Shown: one piece after another, positions 1-7,663 of the stretch
How the letters are laid out: each line of letters starts with the position of its first letter
Numbering within the stretch: position 1 is the stretch's first letter
NCBI GenBank assembly: GCA_000433015.1
Contig: HF997996.1
Span: 1 to 15,577, forward strand
Direction of reading: 5' to 3'
From: Firmicutes bacterium CAG:631
Lineage (GTDB): Bacteria > Bacillota_I > Bacilli_A > RFN20 > CAG-631
DNA: 15,577 bases
The notes under the pieces: generated by a model
Told to the model about the DNA's origin: nothing
What the model saw: the letters and a program-made list of their open reading frames with translations, nothing else
Database searches by the model: none
Program-made: the position numbers and the translations under genes

Positions 1-706
1 GTGCTCTTCCAACTCCTAAAATAATACCAGAAAAGATACCTGATTTAGCCGAGGTTAATACCAATTTAAAGTTTGTTTGGGTTTGACTTGCCCCTAAAGC
101 CAAAGATCCTTTGATTAAATCATCTTTTACCGATTGAATCGCTGTAATACTAAGCATTGTAATTGTTGGAATAATCATCATTGCTAACACGAGAACGCTT
201 GCAAGGGTAGATACCCCTCCTGCACTTTGATAATGAAATAAGGAAGCCGTATCTTTTACTAATAATGTAATCACGCCTGCACCAAATAATCCATAAATTA
301 TAGAAGGAATAGAAGCTAAAATTTCAATAATGGTATTTAAAAATTTCCCAATTTTTTTAGGAGCAATTTTACTAATAAATAAGGCTGTTAAAACAGAAAT
401 GGGAACAGCAATCAGTAAACTTAAAAAAGTGACATAAATCGTATTGATGACAATGAATCCAATAGAATACAAATTTGGATATTGATACCATGTCGTGCCA
501 CCTAAAAAGCGAAAAAAGTTTACAGAATAAAATTGTCCATCAATTTCATAACGATGAACAAAAGGGGTAATTCCTTTAATTAAAATAAAAGAAACAATAA
601 AAATAATGACGGATGCGCAAAGGATTGTAATAGCCAAAAAGACTATTTTGACAATTTGGTCAATAATAGTCTTTTTCTTAATAGAAGATGCATCGACTTT
701 TTTCAT
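1..706 (-). CDS. pstC: Phosphate ABC transporter permease PstC (C-terminus beyond window edge)
   Basis: Inner-membrane permease of the high-affinity phosphate importer; it pairs with PstA and receives phosphate from PstS. The reading frame, from ATG at 704-706 and open to base 1, gives the first 235 residues. A first hydrophobic helix lies at about 20-45 and an extracytoplasmic loop follows to about 80. The PstC hallmark ILASIPSIIYGLFG is at 129-142. The cytoplasmic EAA-type coupling loop is at about 199-224 (SLALGAS...SAKSGI). In this loop the usual leading Glu-Ala is Lys-Gly and the usual Pro before the final helix is Thr. The protein breaks off at the G-R-A that normally precedes the Gly-Glu-Thr of the last helix, so about 60-80 residues are missing. 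It starts one base after the pstS stop, so the two are surely co-transcribed. PstC rather than PstA is called from the long N-terminus and the ASIPS motif. Confidence 0.9.
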   Translation of the reverse strand, partial: MKKVDASSIKKKTIIDQIVKIVFLAITILCASVIIFIVSFILIKGITPFVHRYEIDGQFYSVNFFRFLGGTTWYQYPNLYSIGFIVINTIYVTFLSLLIAVPISVLTALFISKIAPKKIGKFLNTIIEILASIPSIIYGLFGAGVITLLVKDTASLFHYQSAGGVSTLASVLVLAMMIIPTITMLSITAIQSVKDDLIKGSLALGASQTQTNFKLVLTSAKSGIFSGIILGVGRA

Positions 707-707
707 T

Positions 708-1640
708 TTATGCAATAAGTTCGCTCCATTTAGTATAAACACCTGTATAGGCATTGACCAAATCTTGCGCCGTTACGTTTCTTAAAGGATTAGAAGAATG
801 AACCACTGCTACGATGGCATCCACACAAATTTTACCAAAAGTATTTGCTGCACAAACTTCAGTATCACTAAATTCCCTTGATAAAAACCCAATATCTAGT
901 TTAGCAGAATCATCTTTATTTTCTCCTTGTGTATATTTAAATGCATCACTAGACCCGGTATGATTATGTTCATATTTAAAGTTTCCACATTTAGAAGCAA
1001 ATTCAACAGATAATGCTTTAGCAATATTTTCAACTGATGTTGACCCGCCAAATTTAATCGTAATTGAAGAATTATCTTGGTTAGCAATTGGATAATCTTC
1101 TTTGATATCTTCCCAACTTGGATCCGTTGCATTAATTTCAACAATTCCAGAATTGGCAATAATTGTTGCTTTTGCTTCAATTGTTGTTAAATAAGCTAAA
1201 TAAGCTTCAACAATTTGTCTTTTGTTATCATCATCAAATTCACTTCTTGTCACATAATTAAAATTTCTTGTCAATTGATAACTTTCATTTAAAACATTTT
1301 CTTCAGTAGGTGCAACGTTTTCGTATTGTAAACCAATTAAGCCAGAATCTTCTAATGAAGATAATGAAATATAACCAATTCCATATTCATCATTTTTCAC
1401 TTTTAAAATCATATCTCCATTACTTTCAACAGTCGTCACTGTTGCAAGTGGAGCGTTATCTTCTTTTGCTTCCTCTAAACCAATTTTTGTAAAAAAACCA
1501 TCTCTTGTTCCACTATCCGTGTTTCTTGTATATAAAGTAATATTTTTTTCTTGATCAAATCCTTCATCTTTTGCACAAGATGCTAAACTGGTTAAAGCTG
1601 CCATAGCAAAACAAGTGATAATTACTTTTGTTTTTTTCAT
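708..1640 (-). CDS. pstS: Phosphate-binding lipoprotein PstS, apparently circularly permuted
   Basis: Extracytoplasmic phosphate-binding protein feeding PstC. The 310-residue product has a lysine-rich start, a hydrophobic stretch and a lipobox LASC (19-22), so it should be processed at Cys22 and lipid-anchored. All PstS landmarks are present but in swapped order. First comes what is normally the second half: ITLYTRN..SGTR (34-46), ESNGDM (72-77), YGIGYISLSSL (86-96), PTEENVLNESYQLTR (111-125) and the terminal helix AYLAYLTT...NSGIV (146-167). After a linker at about 168-190 comes what is normally the first half: ITIKFGGSTSV (193-203), GSSDA (229-233, in place of the usual GSGAG), IGFLSREFSD (250-259), HSSNPLRNVT (281-290) and YTGVYTKWSEL (298-308), where it stops. 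There is one continuous frame with no frameshift. An AAGGAG ribosome site (1651-1656) fixes the ATG. It is PhoP-regulated by inference from the adjacent box. Three further cysteines (218, 263, 272) are unusual for an exported PstS. Confidence 0.88.
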   Translation of the reverse strand: MKKTKVIITCFAMAALTSLASCAKDEGFDQEKNITLYTRNTDSGTRDGFFTKIGLEEAKEDNAPLATVTTVESNGDMILKVKNDEYGIGYISLSSLEDSGLIGLQYENVAPTEENVLNESYQLTRNFNYVTRSEFDDDNKRQIVEAYLAYLTTIEAKATIIANSGIVEINATDPSWEDIKEDYPIANQDNSSITIKFGGSTSVENIAKALSVEFASKCGNFKYEHNHTGSSDAFKYTQGENKDDSAKLDIGFLSREFSDTEVCAANTFGKICVDAIVAVVHSSNPLRNVTAQDLVNAYTGVYTKWSELIA

Positions 1641-1650
1641 GATTAAAATT

Positions 1651-1656
1651 CTCCTT
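1651..1656 (-). promoter_or_regulatory. Ribosome binding site of pstS
   Basis: AAGGAG on the minus strand, 10 bases before the pstS ATG. It supports the start used and shows that the permuted gene has its own initiation site rather than being a remnant read through from an upstream gene. Confidence 0.75.
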
Positions 1657-1709
1657 TTGTTTTACAATTGTATTTTAGAGCATTTTATCCATTAAGTCCC
1701 TCATAATGC

Positions 1710-1737
1710 CGTAAAAAACTTGTAAAAAAATTGTAAA
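1710..1737 (-). promoter_or_regulatory. PhoP (Pho box) operator of the pst operon
   Basis: On the minus strand, three direct repeats TTTACA, TTTACA and TTTACG lie at 1732-1737, 1721-1726 and 1710-1715, each separated by 5 bases, an exact 11-base period (one helical turn). The Bacillus PhoP recognition unit is TT(A/C/T)ACA repeated at about 11 bases, so the match is close. A weak fourth unit (AAGACA, 1742-1747) lies one base off register upstream. The box is 70-97 bases before the pstS start. Several AT-rich -10 candidates lie downstream (for example TAAAAT at 1682-1687 and TACAAT at 1667-1672) and I cannot choose between them. By inference, phosphate starvation induces pstS-pstC through PhoPR. 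Confidence 0.7.
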
Positions 1738-1747
1738 TTTTTGTCTT

Positions 1748-1776
1748 AAAAATAAAAAAAGTAGTTCAATACTACT
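1748..1776 (-). terminator. Rho-independent terminator after rsmG
   Basis: Four bases past the rsmG stop, the minus-strand transcript contains AGTAGT-ATTGA-ACTACT (1771-1776 paired with 1760-1765, 5-base loop). It is followed by a U-rich tract TTTTTTTATTTTT. The stem is short (6 bp, 2 G-C pairs) but perfect and well placed to end the tmk-to-rsmG operon and insulate the Pho box behind it. Confidence 0.72.
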
Positions 1777-1779
1777 CTC

Positions 1780-2466
1780 TTATAAAGGCTTTTTTTTGAT
1801 TAAACTATATCTTCTAGGATATTGTAAAGGAGTCTTTTTTTGTTTTAAAAAATAAAAATTCGTAATGAAAGGTAATTTTTGTGTTTCATTAAGTTTTAAA
1901 TTCAAAATTTGAATGGCATTTTTGGCTTCTTCTAATTCTTCTTGTCCTTTTTGCCCTTTCATGGCAATAAATATTCCATTTACTTTTAAAATTGGAATAC
2001 ATAATTCTAATAAAATATTTAATCGTGCTACCGCTCTTGCCATAACGATATCAAAAGTTTCACGAAATGAAGCATCCATTTCTTCAACCCTTGCTGTAAT
2101 AATCGTTACTTTTTTTAAATCTAATTGTTGGACGACTTCATTTAAAAAATTCATTCTTTTTGTTAAAGAATCAATAATGGTTAATTCCATTTCAGGAAAA
2201 ACAATTTTTAAAGGAATAGCTGGAAATCCTGCTCCAGAGCCAACATCACAAACTTTTAAACCATTAAAATTTTTATTAAAAGCAATCGTTAATGAATCAT
2301 AAAAATGGCGTTCATAAACTTGTTCTTCTTCAATAACACTTGTTAAATCCATAACTTGATTATATTGAAAAAGAAGACGATAATATTGATCAAATTGTTG
2401 CTTTTGATGATTACTTAAAAAAATTTGTTGTTGCTCTAGTTGTTGATAAAATTCTAATTTTGTCAT
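1780..2466 (-). CDS. rsmG: 16S rRNA (guanine-527 N7) methyltransferase RsmG
   Basis: S-adenosylmethionine-dependent methyltransferase that puts the 7-methyl group on G527 of 16S rRNA, in the streptomycin-region 530 loop of the small subunit. The 228-residue product has the family N-terminal helices ending in DLTSV...ERHFYDSL (about 40-59). The SAM-binding motif I VCDVGSGAGFPAIP (72-85) follows, then motif II acidic IIDS (about 97-100), and MARAVA (about 142-147) farther on. Length is close to the usual 235-240. The start chosen is the ATG at 2464-2466, 7 bases after AGAGGTG (2474-2480); a TTG one codon upstream is in frame but too close to that site. Its ATG overlaps the mnmG TGA by one base (TGATG), so translation is coupled to mnmG, its classic neighbour. 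Last gene of the operon. Confidence 0.95.
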   Translation of the reverse strand: MTKLEFYQQLEQQQIFLSNHQKQQFDQYYRLLFQYNQVMDLTSVIEEEQVYERHFYDSLTIAFNKNFNGLKVCDVGSGAGFPAIPLKIVFPEMELTIIDSLTKRMNFLNEVVQQLDLKKVTIITARVEEMDASFRETFDIVMARAVARLNILLELCIPILKVNGIFIAMKGQKGQEELEEAKNAIQILNLKLNETQKLPFITNFYFLKQKKTPLQYPRRYSLIKKKPL

Positions 2467-4346
2467 CAACTTTCACCTCTTTTTCCCTTTAAATAGACCA
2501 TTAAAACCGCTAAATCGCTAGGATTAACACCAGAAATTCGACTGGCTTGCCCAATTGTTCGAGGTTGTACTTGTTTTAATTTTTGTCTGGCCTCAATAGC
2601 AAGATGTTCAACTTGATCATAATCCACATTTTCAGGAATGATGAAATTTTCCATTTTTTCTAATTCTTGAGCTTCTCTTTGTTGTTTTTTCAAATATCCT
2701 TCATATTTAATTTGAATTTCTACTTGTTCAATAACTCCTGGAATATAAAAAGAAATATCTTTATTCATTAAAGGCATCAATTCTTTGAGTTGCACTTCAG
2801 GTCGTTTTAAAAAATCTGCTACGGTTAATCCAAGCAAATGTTCGGTACTCATGTTTTTATCTTGAGCGTATTCCAATATACCATCAATTTCTTTTAATTT
2901 TCGTTGCATCATTTCATTTTTTAAAGTTTCAATTTGTTCTAATTTTAATAAAAATTGTTCATATTGTTCTTTAGAAATTAATCCCACTTGATAGCCATAA
3001 GGACGCAAACGAATATCGGCATTGTCATGTCTTAAAAGCAAACGATATTCGGAACGAGATGTGAGTAATCGATAAGGCTCATCGGTTCCTTTTGTAACTA
3101 AATCATCAATCATTAATCCAATATAAGATTCATTTCTTTTTAAAATTAATGGCTCTTTATTTTGAATTTTTAAACAAGCATTAATGCCTGCAATGAGTCC
3201 TTGTCCTGCTGCCTCTTCATATCCAGAGGTTCCATTAATTTGACCTGCAGTAAATAAATTTTCAATGATTTTTGTTTCTAATGATGGTTTTAATTGTAAA
3301 GGCGAAATAGCATCATATTCTATCGCATAAGCATATTTTAAAAATACTGCCTTTTTCATCCCAGGCAAAGAACGTACCATTTTTTCTTGAACATCATGAG
3401 GCATGGAAGTAGAAAATCCTTGTAAATAGATAGAATTATTGGATGCCGATTCGGGTTCTAAAAACAATTGATGTCTTTCTTTATCAGCAAAGCGTACTAA
3501 TTTATCTTCAATAGAAGGGCAATATCGAGGCCCTCTTCCTTTGATGTTTCCACTATACATTGCCGAATCTTTTAAGTGATCTAAAATAATTTTATGTGTT
3601 TCTTTTTGGGTATGAATCAAATAACAAGGAAGTTGTTTTTCTACAGGAATAAAGTTTCTTGTTTGATAACTAAACGCATATTCTCCTAAACTTCCTAGTT
3701 GAATTTCACATTGACTAAAGTCAATACTTTCTTTAGCAATCCGAGGCGGTGTTCCCGTTTTTAAACGTAAAATTTGAAATCCTAATTCTTTTAATTGTTG
3801 GGACAACCCTGTTGCCGATCGTTGATGATCGGGGCCTTCTTGTTTCATATCATGTCCGACTAAAACACAGGCCTGCAAATAAGTGCCTGTAGTTAAAATT
3901 GTCGTTTTACTCGTTATTTGATGATGATTTTCATCTACTATACCCTCACAACGACCATCGGCGATGATTAAACTTTTGACCATCGTTTCAAGAATGGTTA
4001 AATTTTCTTGTTTTTTTAAAACTTCTTGCATATATTGGGGATATTTTAATTTGTCAATTTGGGCTCTTAAACATTGAACTCCTGGCCCTTTTGCAGTATT
4101 TAACATTTTCATCTGCAAATAAGTATGATCGGTTGTAATGCCCATTTGTCCACCTAAAGCGTCAATTTCACGAACAACAACACCTTTTGCTGGACCACCA
4201 ATAGAAGGGTTACAAGGTGTTTGCGCAATGTTTTTTTGATCTAGGGTAATTAATGCCGTACGAAAAGAAAGTCGAGCTGCAGCTAAAGCCGCCTCCACTC
4301 CTGCATGTCCACCACCTACGACAATGACATCATAATCATACTTCAT
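2466..4346 (-). CDS. mnmG: tRNA uridine-34 5-carboxymethylaminomethyl modification enzyme MnmG (GidA)
   Basis: FAD- and folate-dependent partner of MnmE. Together they make the (carboxymethyl)aminomethyl group on wobble uridine 34 of tRNAs reading NNA/NNG codons. The 626-residue product is the normal length. Visible are the Rossmann FAD motif GGGHAG (11-16), CNPSIGGPAKG with its conserved Cys45, KMLNTAKGPGVQ (80-91), and the second conserved active-site cysteine in GRGPRYCPSIEDK (Cys276). Also present are GYEEAAGQGL and the C-terminal GidA domain ending RTIGQASRISGVNPSD. The ATG is preceded by AAGGTG. It lies 18 bases after proS and overlaps rsmG by one base. MnmE is not in the window, so the usual mnmE-mnmG-rsmG trio is separated here, and proS sits where mnmE would be expected. 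Confidence 0.97.
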   Translation of the reverse strand: MKYDYDVIVVGGGHAGVEAALAAARLSFRTALITLDQKNIAQTPCNPSIGGPAKGVVVREIDALGGQMGITTDHTYLQMKMLNTAKGPGVQCLRAQIDKLKYPQYMQEVLKKQENLTILETMVKSLIIADGRCEGIVDENHHQITSKTTILTTGTYLQACVLVGHDMKQEGPDHQRSATGLSQQLKELGFQILRLKTGTPPRIAKESIDFSQCEIQLGSLGEYAFSYQTRNFIPVEKQLPCYLIHTQKETHKIILDHLKDSAMYSGNIKGRGPRYCPSIEDKLVRFADKERHQLFLEPESASNNSIYLQGFSTSMPHDVQEKMVRSLPGMKKAVFLKYAYAIEYDAISPLQLKPSLETKIIENLFTAGQINGTSGYEEAAGQGLIAGINACLKIQNKEPLILKRNESYIGLMIDDLVTKGTDEPYRLLTSRSEYRLLLRHDNADIRLRPYGYQVGLISKEQYEQFLLKLEQIETLKNEMMQRKLKEIDGILEYAQDKNMSTEHLLGLTVADFLKRPEVQLKELMPLMNKDISFYIPGVIEQVEIQIKYEGYLKKQQREAQELEKMENFIIPENVDYDQVEHLAIEARQKLKQVQPRTIGQASRISGVNPSDLAVLMVYLKGKRGES

Positions 4347-4364
4347 CTTTTTTACACCTTATTT

Positions 4365-6056
4365 CTAAATACAATTTAAAATTTTTTCAACAACTTGTTG
4401 TAAAGAAAGTTCTTCTTTATTTTGCGTTTTTCTTTGTTTGAATTCTACTATTCCTTCACTAGCTTTTTTACCGACAATAATTTGTAAAGGAATACCAATT
4501 AAATCCCAATCTTTAAATTTAAATCCCGCTTTACTATTTCGATCATCTAAAATAACTTCAACATGATGTTGCTTTAAAAGAGCATAGCATTCATCGGCTA
4601 ATTGTTGTTGTGCTTCTTCAGCATAATTAATCGGAATAATAACTACTTGATAAGGAGCTAAATGAATTGGCCAAATAATACCATGTTCATCATGATATTG
4701 TTCAACAATTGCGGCTAATGTTCGTGTTACACCAATACCATAACAACCCATTACCATTGGAATACTTTTTCCTTCTTCATTTAAAAAAGTACAACCCATA
4801 CTTTCGGAATATTTCGTTCTTAATTTAAAAATTTGACCCACTTCAATGCCTCTTTGACTTTTTAATGGTTGCCCACAAATAGGACAAGCATCACCATCTT
4901 GACATTTTCTAAAACAACCGACTTCTCCTTTAAAATCACGATTAAAATTGACATTGATGAGGTGATAATCAGCTTGATTTGCCCCAACAATGATGTTTTT
5001 CATCAAAGCAACTTCTTGATCAACTAATATCTTTATATTTAAATCAACAGGTCCAACAAATCCTTCTACACTGCCAAGCGTTTGAATTTCTTGGTTTGTA
5101 GCCAATTGTAGTTCATGTTCTGCAATATTTAAAGCATTGCAAACTTGAATCGGATTCACTTCTTTATCGCCACGAACTAAAACTGCAACGAATTCTTCAG
5201 GCGTTTTATAAATCATCGTTTTGACAACATCTTTGGAGGAAACATGTAGATATTGACTGACTTCTTCAATCGTTTTTTTGTTTTTTGTTTCTACTTCTTG
5301 TATAGGTTGTTCTGGTTCATTTTCTTTATAATGATCGACTTTACTTTCTGCCTTTTCTTCATCCGCTGCATAATGGCAAGCATCACAATAAAAGATATTA
5401 CTTTCTCCCACTTCACTTAAGGCCATAAATTGATGCGATTCACTACCTCCAATAGAACCTGTATCAGCCAAAACGACCTTATAATGGATTTGTAATCGAT
5501 CAAAAATTCGTTGATACGTTTCATACATTTGCCGATAAGATATTTCTAAACCTGCATCATCTTTATCAAAACTATAGGCATCTTTCATAATAAATTCTCT
5601 GCCACGCATCAATCCAAAACGAGGCCGTAATTCATCACGATATTTTGTTTGAATTTGATAAATATTTAAAGGCAGCATTTTATAAGATTTGACTTCATTT
5701 TTAATCAAATCTGTAAAAATTTCTTCATGTGTGGGTCCTAAACAAAATTCACGATCATGCCGATCTTTAAAACGAATTAATTCAGGTCCGTATTTTTCCC
5801 AACGTTTAGATAATTCCCATAATTCTTTAGGTTGAATGGCACTTGATAAAATTTCTTGAGCACCACTGGCATCCATTTCTTCACGGATAATATTTTCAAT
5901 CTTATGTAAAACTTTCAACCCTAGAGGTAAAAAGTTATAAACACCTGCAACCAACTTTCGAATCATTCCAGCACGAATTAATAAGATATGACTATCGATA
6001 ATGGCTTCATTAGGAGCTTCTTTTAACGTTCCTAATAACATTTTACTTGCTTTCAT
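4365..6056 (-). CDS. proS: Prolyl-tRNA synthetase, bacterial type with editing domain
   Basis: Class II synthetase charging tRNA-Pro in the cytoplasm. The 563 residues match the bacterial (ProS1) architecture. Motif 1 region lies at about 31-62. Motif 2 is TKYRDELRPRFGLMR followed by EFIMKDAYSF (137-163). The inserted YbaK-like domain (about 224-390) hydrolyses Ala-tRNA-Pro, and its catalytic lysine is in VVKT (Lys279). Motif 3 is GCYGIGVTR (437-445), and the C-terminal anticodon-binding domain begins about 465 (YQVVIIPIN). A pair C224/C227 and a group C381, C385, C391, C394 could hold zinc; the first pair (CDAC) is common in this family. The AGGAGG ribosome site (6064-6069) overlaps the metG stop codon (TAGGAGG), so reinitiation after metG is likely. 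Having proS directly between metG and mnmG is not the Bacillus order. Confidence 0.96.
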   Translation of the reverse strand: MKASKMLLGTLKEAPNEAIIDSHILLIRAGMIRKLVAGVYNFLPLGLKVLHKIENIIREEMDASGAQEILSSAIQPKELWELSKRWEKYGPELIRFKDRHDREFCLGPTHEEIFTDLIKNEVKSYKMLPLNIYQIQTKYRDELRPRFGLMRGREFIMKDAYSFDKDDAGLEISYRQMYETYQRIFDRLQIHYKVVLADTGSIGGSESHQFMALSEVGESNIFYCDACHYAADEEKAESKVDHYKENEPEQPIQEVETKNKKTIEEVSQYLHVSSKDVVKTMIYKTPEEFVAVLVRGDKEVNPIQVCNALNIAEHELQLATNQEIQTLGSVEGFVGPVDLNIKILVDQEVALMKNIIVGANQADYHLINVNFNRDFKGEVGCFRKCQDGDACPICGQPLKSQRGIEVGQIFKLRTKYSESMGCTFLNEEGKSIPMVMGCYGIGVTRTLAAIVEQYHDEHGIIWPIHLAPYQVVIIPINYAEEAQQQLADECYALLKQHHVEVILDDRNSKAGFKFKDWDLIGIPLQIIVGKKASEGIVEFKQRKTQNKEELSLQQVVEKILNCI

Positions 6057-6063
6057 TTTCTTT

Positions 6064-6069
6064 CCTCCT
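6064..6069 (-). promoter_or_regulatory. Ribosome binding site of proS overlapping the metG stop
   Basis: Perfect AGGAGG whose first two bases are the last two of the metG TAG stop codon, 7 bases before the proS ATG. This arrangement suggests termination-reinitiation coupling between the two synthetase genes. Confidence 0.75.
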
Positions 6070-7663
6070 AATTAGGTTGATAAATCGTTGCTTGCATTTT
6101 TTCAACTTCAACATTTTTATCTAAACGAACAAATGCTGGCGTTGGTTTTTCAACAATTTGTACTTCTTGTAAAATTCCAAATTCTTTGGCTTTTTCATAT
6201 GTTCTTAATTCTTGTGGAACTTGTAATAAATCTAAAATCATATTGGCTTTTTCAATTAAAATCGGCTTAAAAAAGACACAGACCTGATAAATAACATTGG
6301 CCAAATGAACCATCACAGAATGAAGTTCATCTTGTTTAGACTCATCTTTTGCAAGTGTCCATGGTTTTGTATCTTCAATATATTTATTGGCTTTAGAAAC
6401 ATAATTCATTAAATGTTCAATCGCAACATTGATTTCAAAACGGTCCATATGATAGATAAATTTTTCAATGGCTTCTTTCCCTGTTTGCTCTAACTCTTGA
6501 TCAAAAGCGGTAATTGCTCCTTTATAAGATGGCACTTTACCTGCACAATATTTATTAATCATCGATAAACTACGATGAGATAAATTTCCTAAATCATTCG
6601 CTAAATCCGTATTATACCGTTCAACAAATTGTTCAGGCGTGAATAATCCATCACTAAACATTGGAATTTCTCTTAAAAGATAATAGCGTAAAGCATCAAT
6701 GCCATAAGCATTTTTTAAAGGCAACGGATAAACGACATTCCCTTTTGATTTTGACATTTTGCCATCCTTCATAATTAACCAACCATGACTATAAAAATGA
6801 TCAGGCAAAGGTAATTGTAAAGCCATGAGTAAAATAGGCCAATAAATGATATGGAAACGCGTAATCTCTTTTCCAAGTACATGCACTTTTTCATCGCCAT
6901 GCATCCAATATTTTTGAAACAAATGGTCATCATTACTCAAATATCCTAAAGCACTAATATAATTTAATAAAGCATCAATCCAAACATAAACGACATGTTT
7001 CGGATTTTCTTTCACTTGAATTCCCCAATCAAAAGAAGTTCTCGAAACACACAAATCTTCTAATCCAGGTTTGATAAAATTATTAATCATTTCTGTTTTT
7101 CTTGATTCAGGAATGACTAAATCGGGATGTGTTTCATAATATTTCAATAATTGGTCCGTATATTTTGACATTTTAAAAAAGTAAGCTTCTTCTTTTTGAA
7201 GTTGCACTTCTCTACCACAATCGGGACATTTTCCATCTTTTAATTGTGTTTGTGTAAAAAAGGCTTCACATTCACGACAATACCATCCTTCATAATGTCC
7301 TAAATAAATATCTCCACGATCTAAAAAATAAGAAAAAACCTTTTGTACCACTTCAATGTGTCGTATTTGTGTTGTTCGAATAAAATCATCATTTTCAATG
7401 GATAAATCTTTCCAAAGAGCTTGAACACCAGCAACAATTTCATCGACAAAAGTTTGTGGTGTAACACCCTTTTCTTTGGCCTTGTGTTCAATTTTTTGAC
7501 CATGTTCATCCGTTCCTGTTAAATAATAGACGTCATAGCCTTGTTCTTTTTTATATCGAGCCATTGTATCACAAATAATCGTAGAATAGGTGTTTCCTAA
7601 AGTCATATTGCCACTAGGATAATAAATTGGTGTTGTAATGTAAAAAGTTTTCTTTTTATTCAT
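6068..7663 (-). CDS. metG: Methionyl-tRNA synthetase, short form
   Basis: Class I synthetase charging initiator and elongator tRNA-Met. The product is 531 residues from the ATG at 7661-7663, chosen because a perfect AGGAGG (7672-7677) lies 8 bases upstream; an in-frame ATG 33 codons earlier lies inside rsmI and lacks such a site. Landmarks: FYITTPIYYPSGN (7-19), TLGN (21-24) at the HIGH position, and LTGTDEHGQKIE (48-59). A zinc knuckle has C129, C132, C146 and C149. YVWIDALLNYI (226-236) and KMSKS (302-306) follow, then the helical anticodon-binding domain. The C-terminal Trbp111-like tRNA-binding domain of Bacillus MetS (664 aa) is absent. Both histidines of the HIGH box are replaced: the second-position Asn occurs in clostridial-type MetRS as I recall, the first-position Thr is less usual. 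It overlaps rsmI by 8 bases (ATGAATAA). Confidence 0.95.
   Translation of the reverse strand: MNKKKTFYITTPIYYPSGNMTLGNTYSTIICDTMARYKKEQGYDVYYLTGTDEHGQKIEHKAKEKGVTPQTFVDEIVAGVQALWKDLSIENDDFIRTTQIRHIEVVQKVFSYFLDRGDIYLGHYEGWYCRECEAFFTQTQLKDGKCPDCGREVQLQKEEAYFFKMSKYTDQLLKYYETHPDLVIPESRKTEMINNFIKPGLEDLCVSRTSFDWGIQVKENPKHVVYVWIDALLNYISALGYLSNDDHLFQKYWMHGDEKVHVLGKEITRFHIIYWPILLMALQLPLPDHFYSHGWLIMKDGKMSKSKGNVVYPLPLKNAYGIDALRYYLLREIPMFSDGLFTPEQFVERYNTDLANDLGNLSHRSLSMINKYCAGKVPSYKGAITAFDQELEQTGKEAIEKFIYHMDRFEINVAIEHLMNYVSKANKYIEDTKPWTLAKDESKQDELHSVMVHLANVIYQVCVFFKPILIEKANMILDLLQVPQELRTYEKAKEFGILQEVQIVEKPTPAFVRLDKNVEVEKMQATIYQPN

Noticed and set aside
708..1640. pstS as two broken gene fragments or a frameshifted pseudogene
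   Set aside because: Both halves lie in one uninterrupted frame with a signal peptide, ribosome site, promoter region and pstC one base behind; no stop or shift is needed to explain the swapped order.
1913..2302. A 129-residue plus-strand reading frame inside rsmG
   Set aside because: It is the complement of a well-conserved gene, has no ribosome site and is rich in low-complexity Ser/Phe/Ile composition typical of antisense frames in AT-rich DNA.
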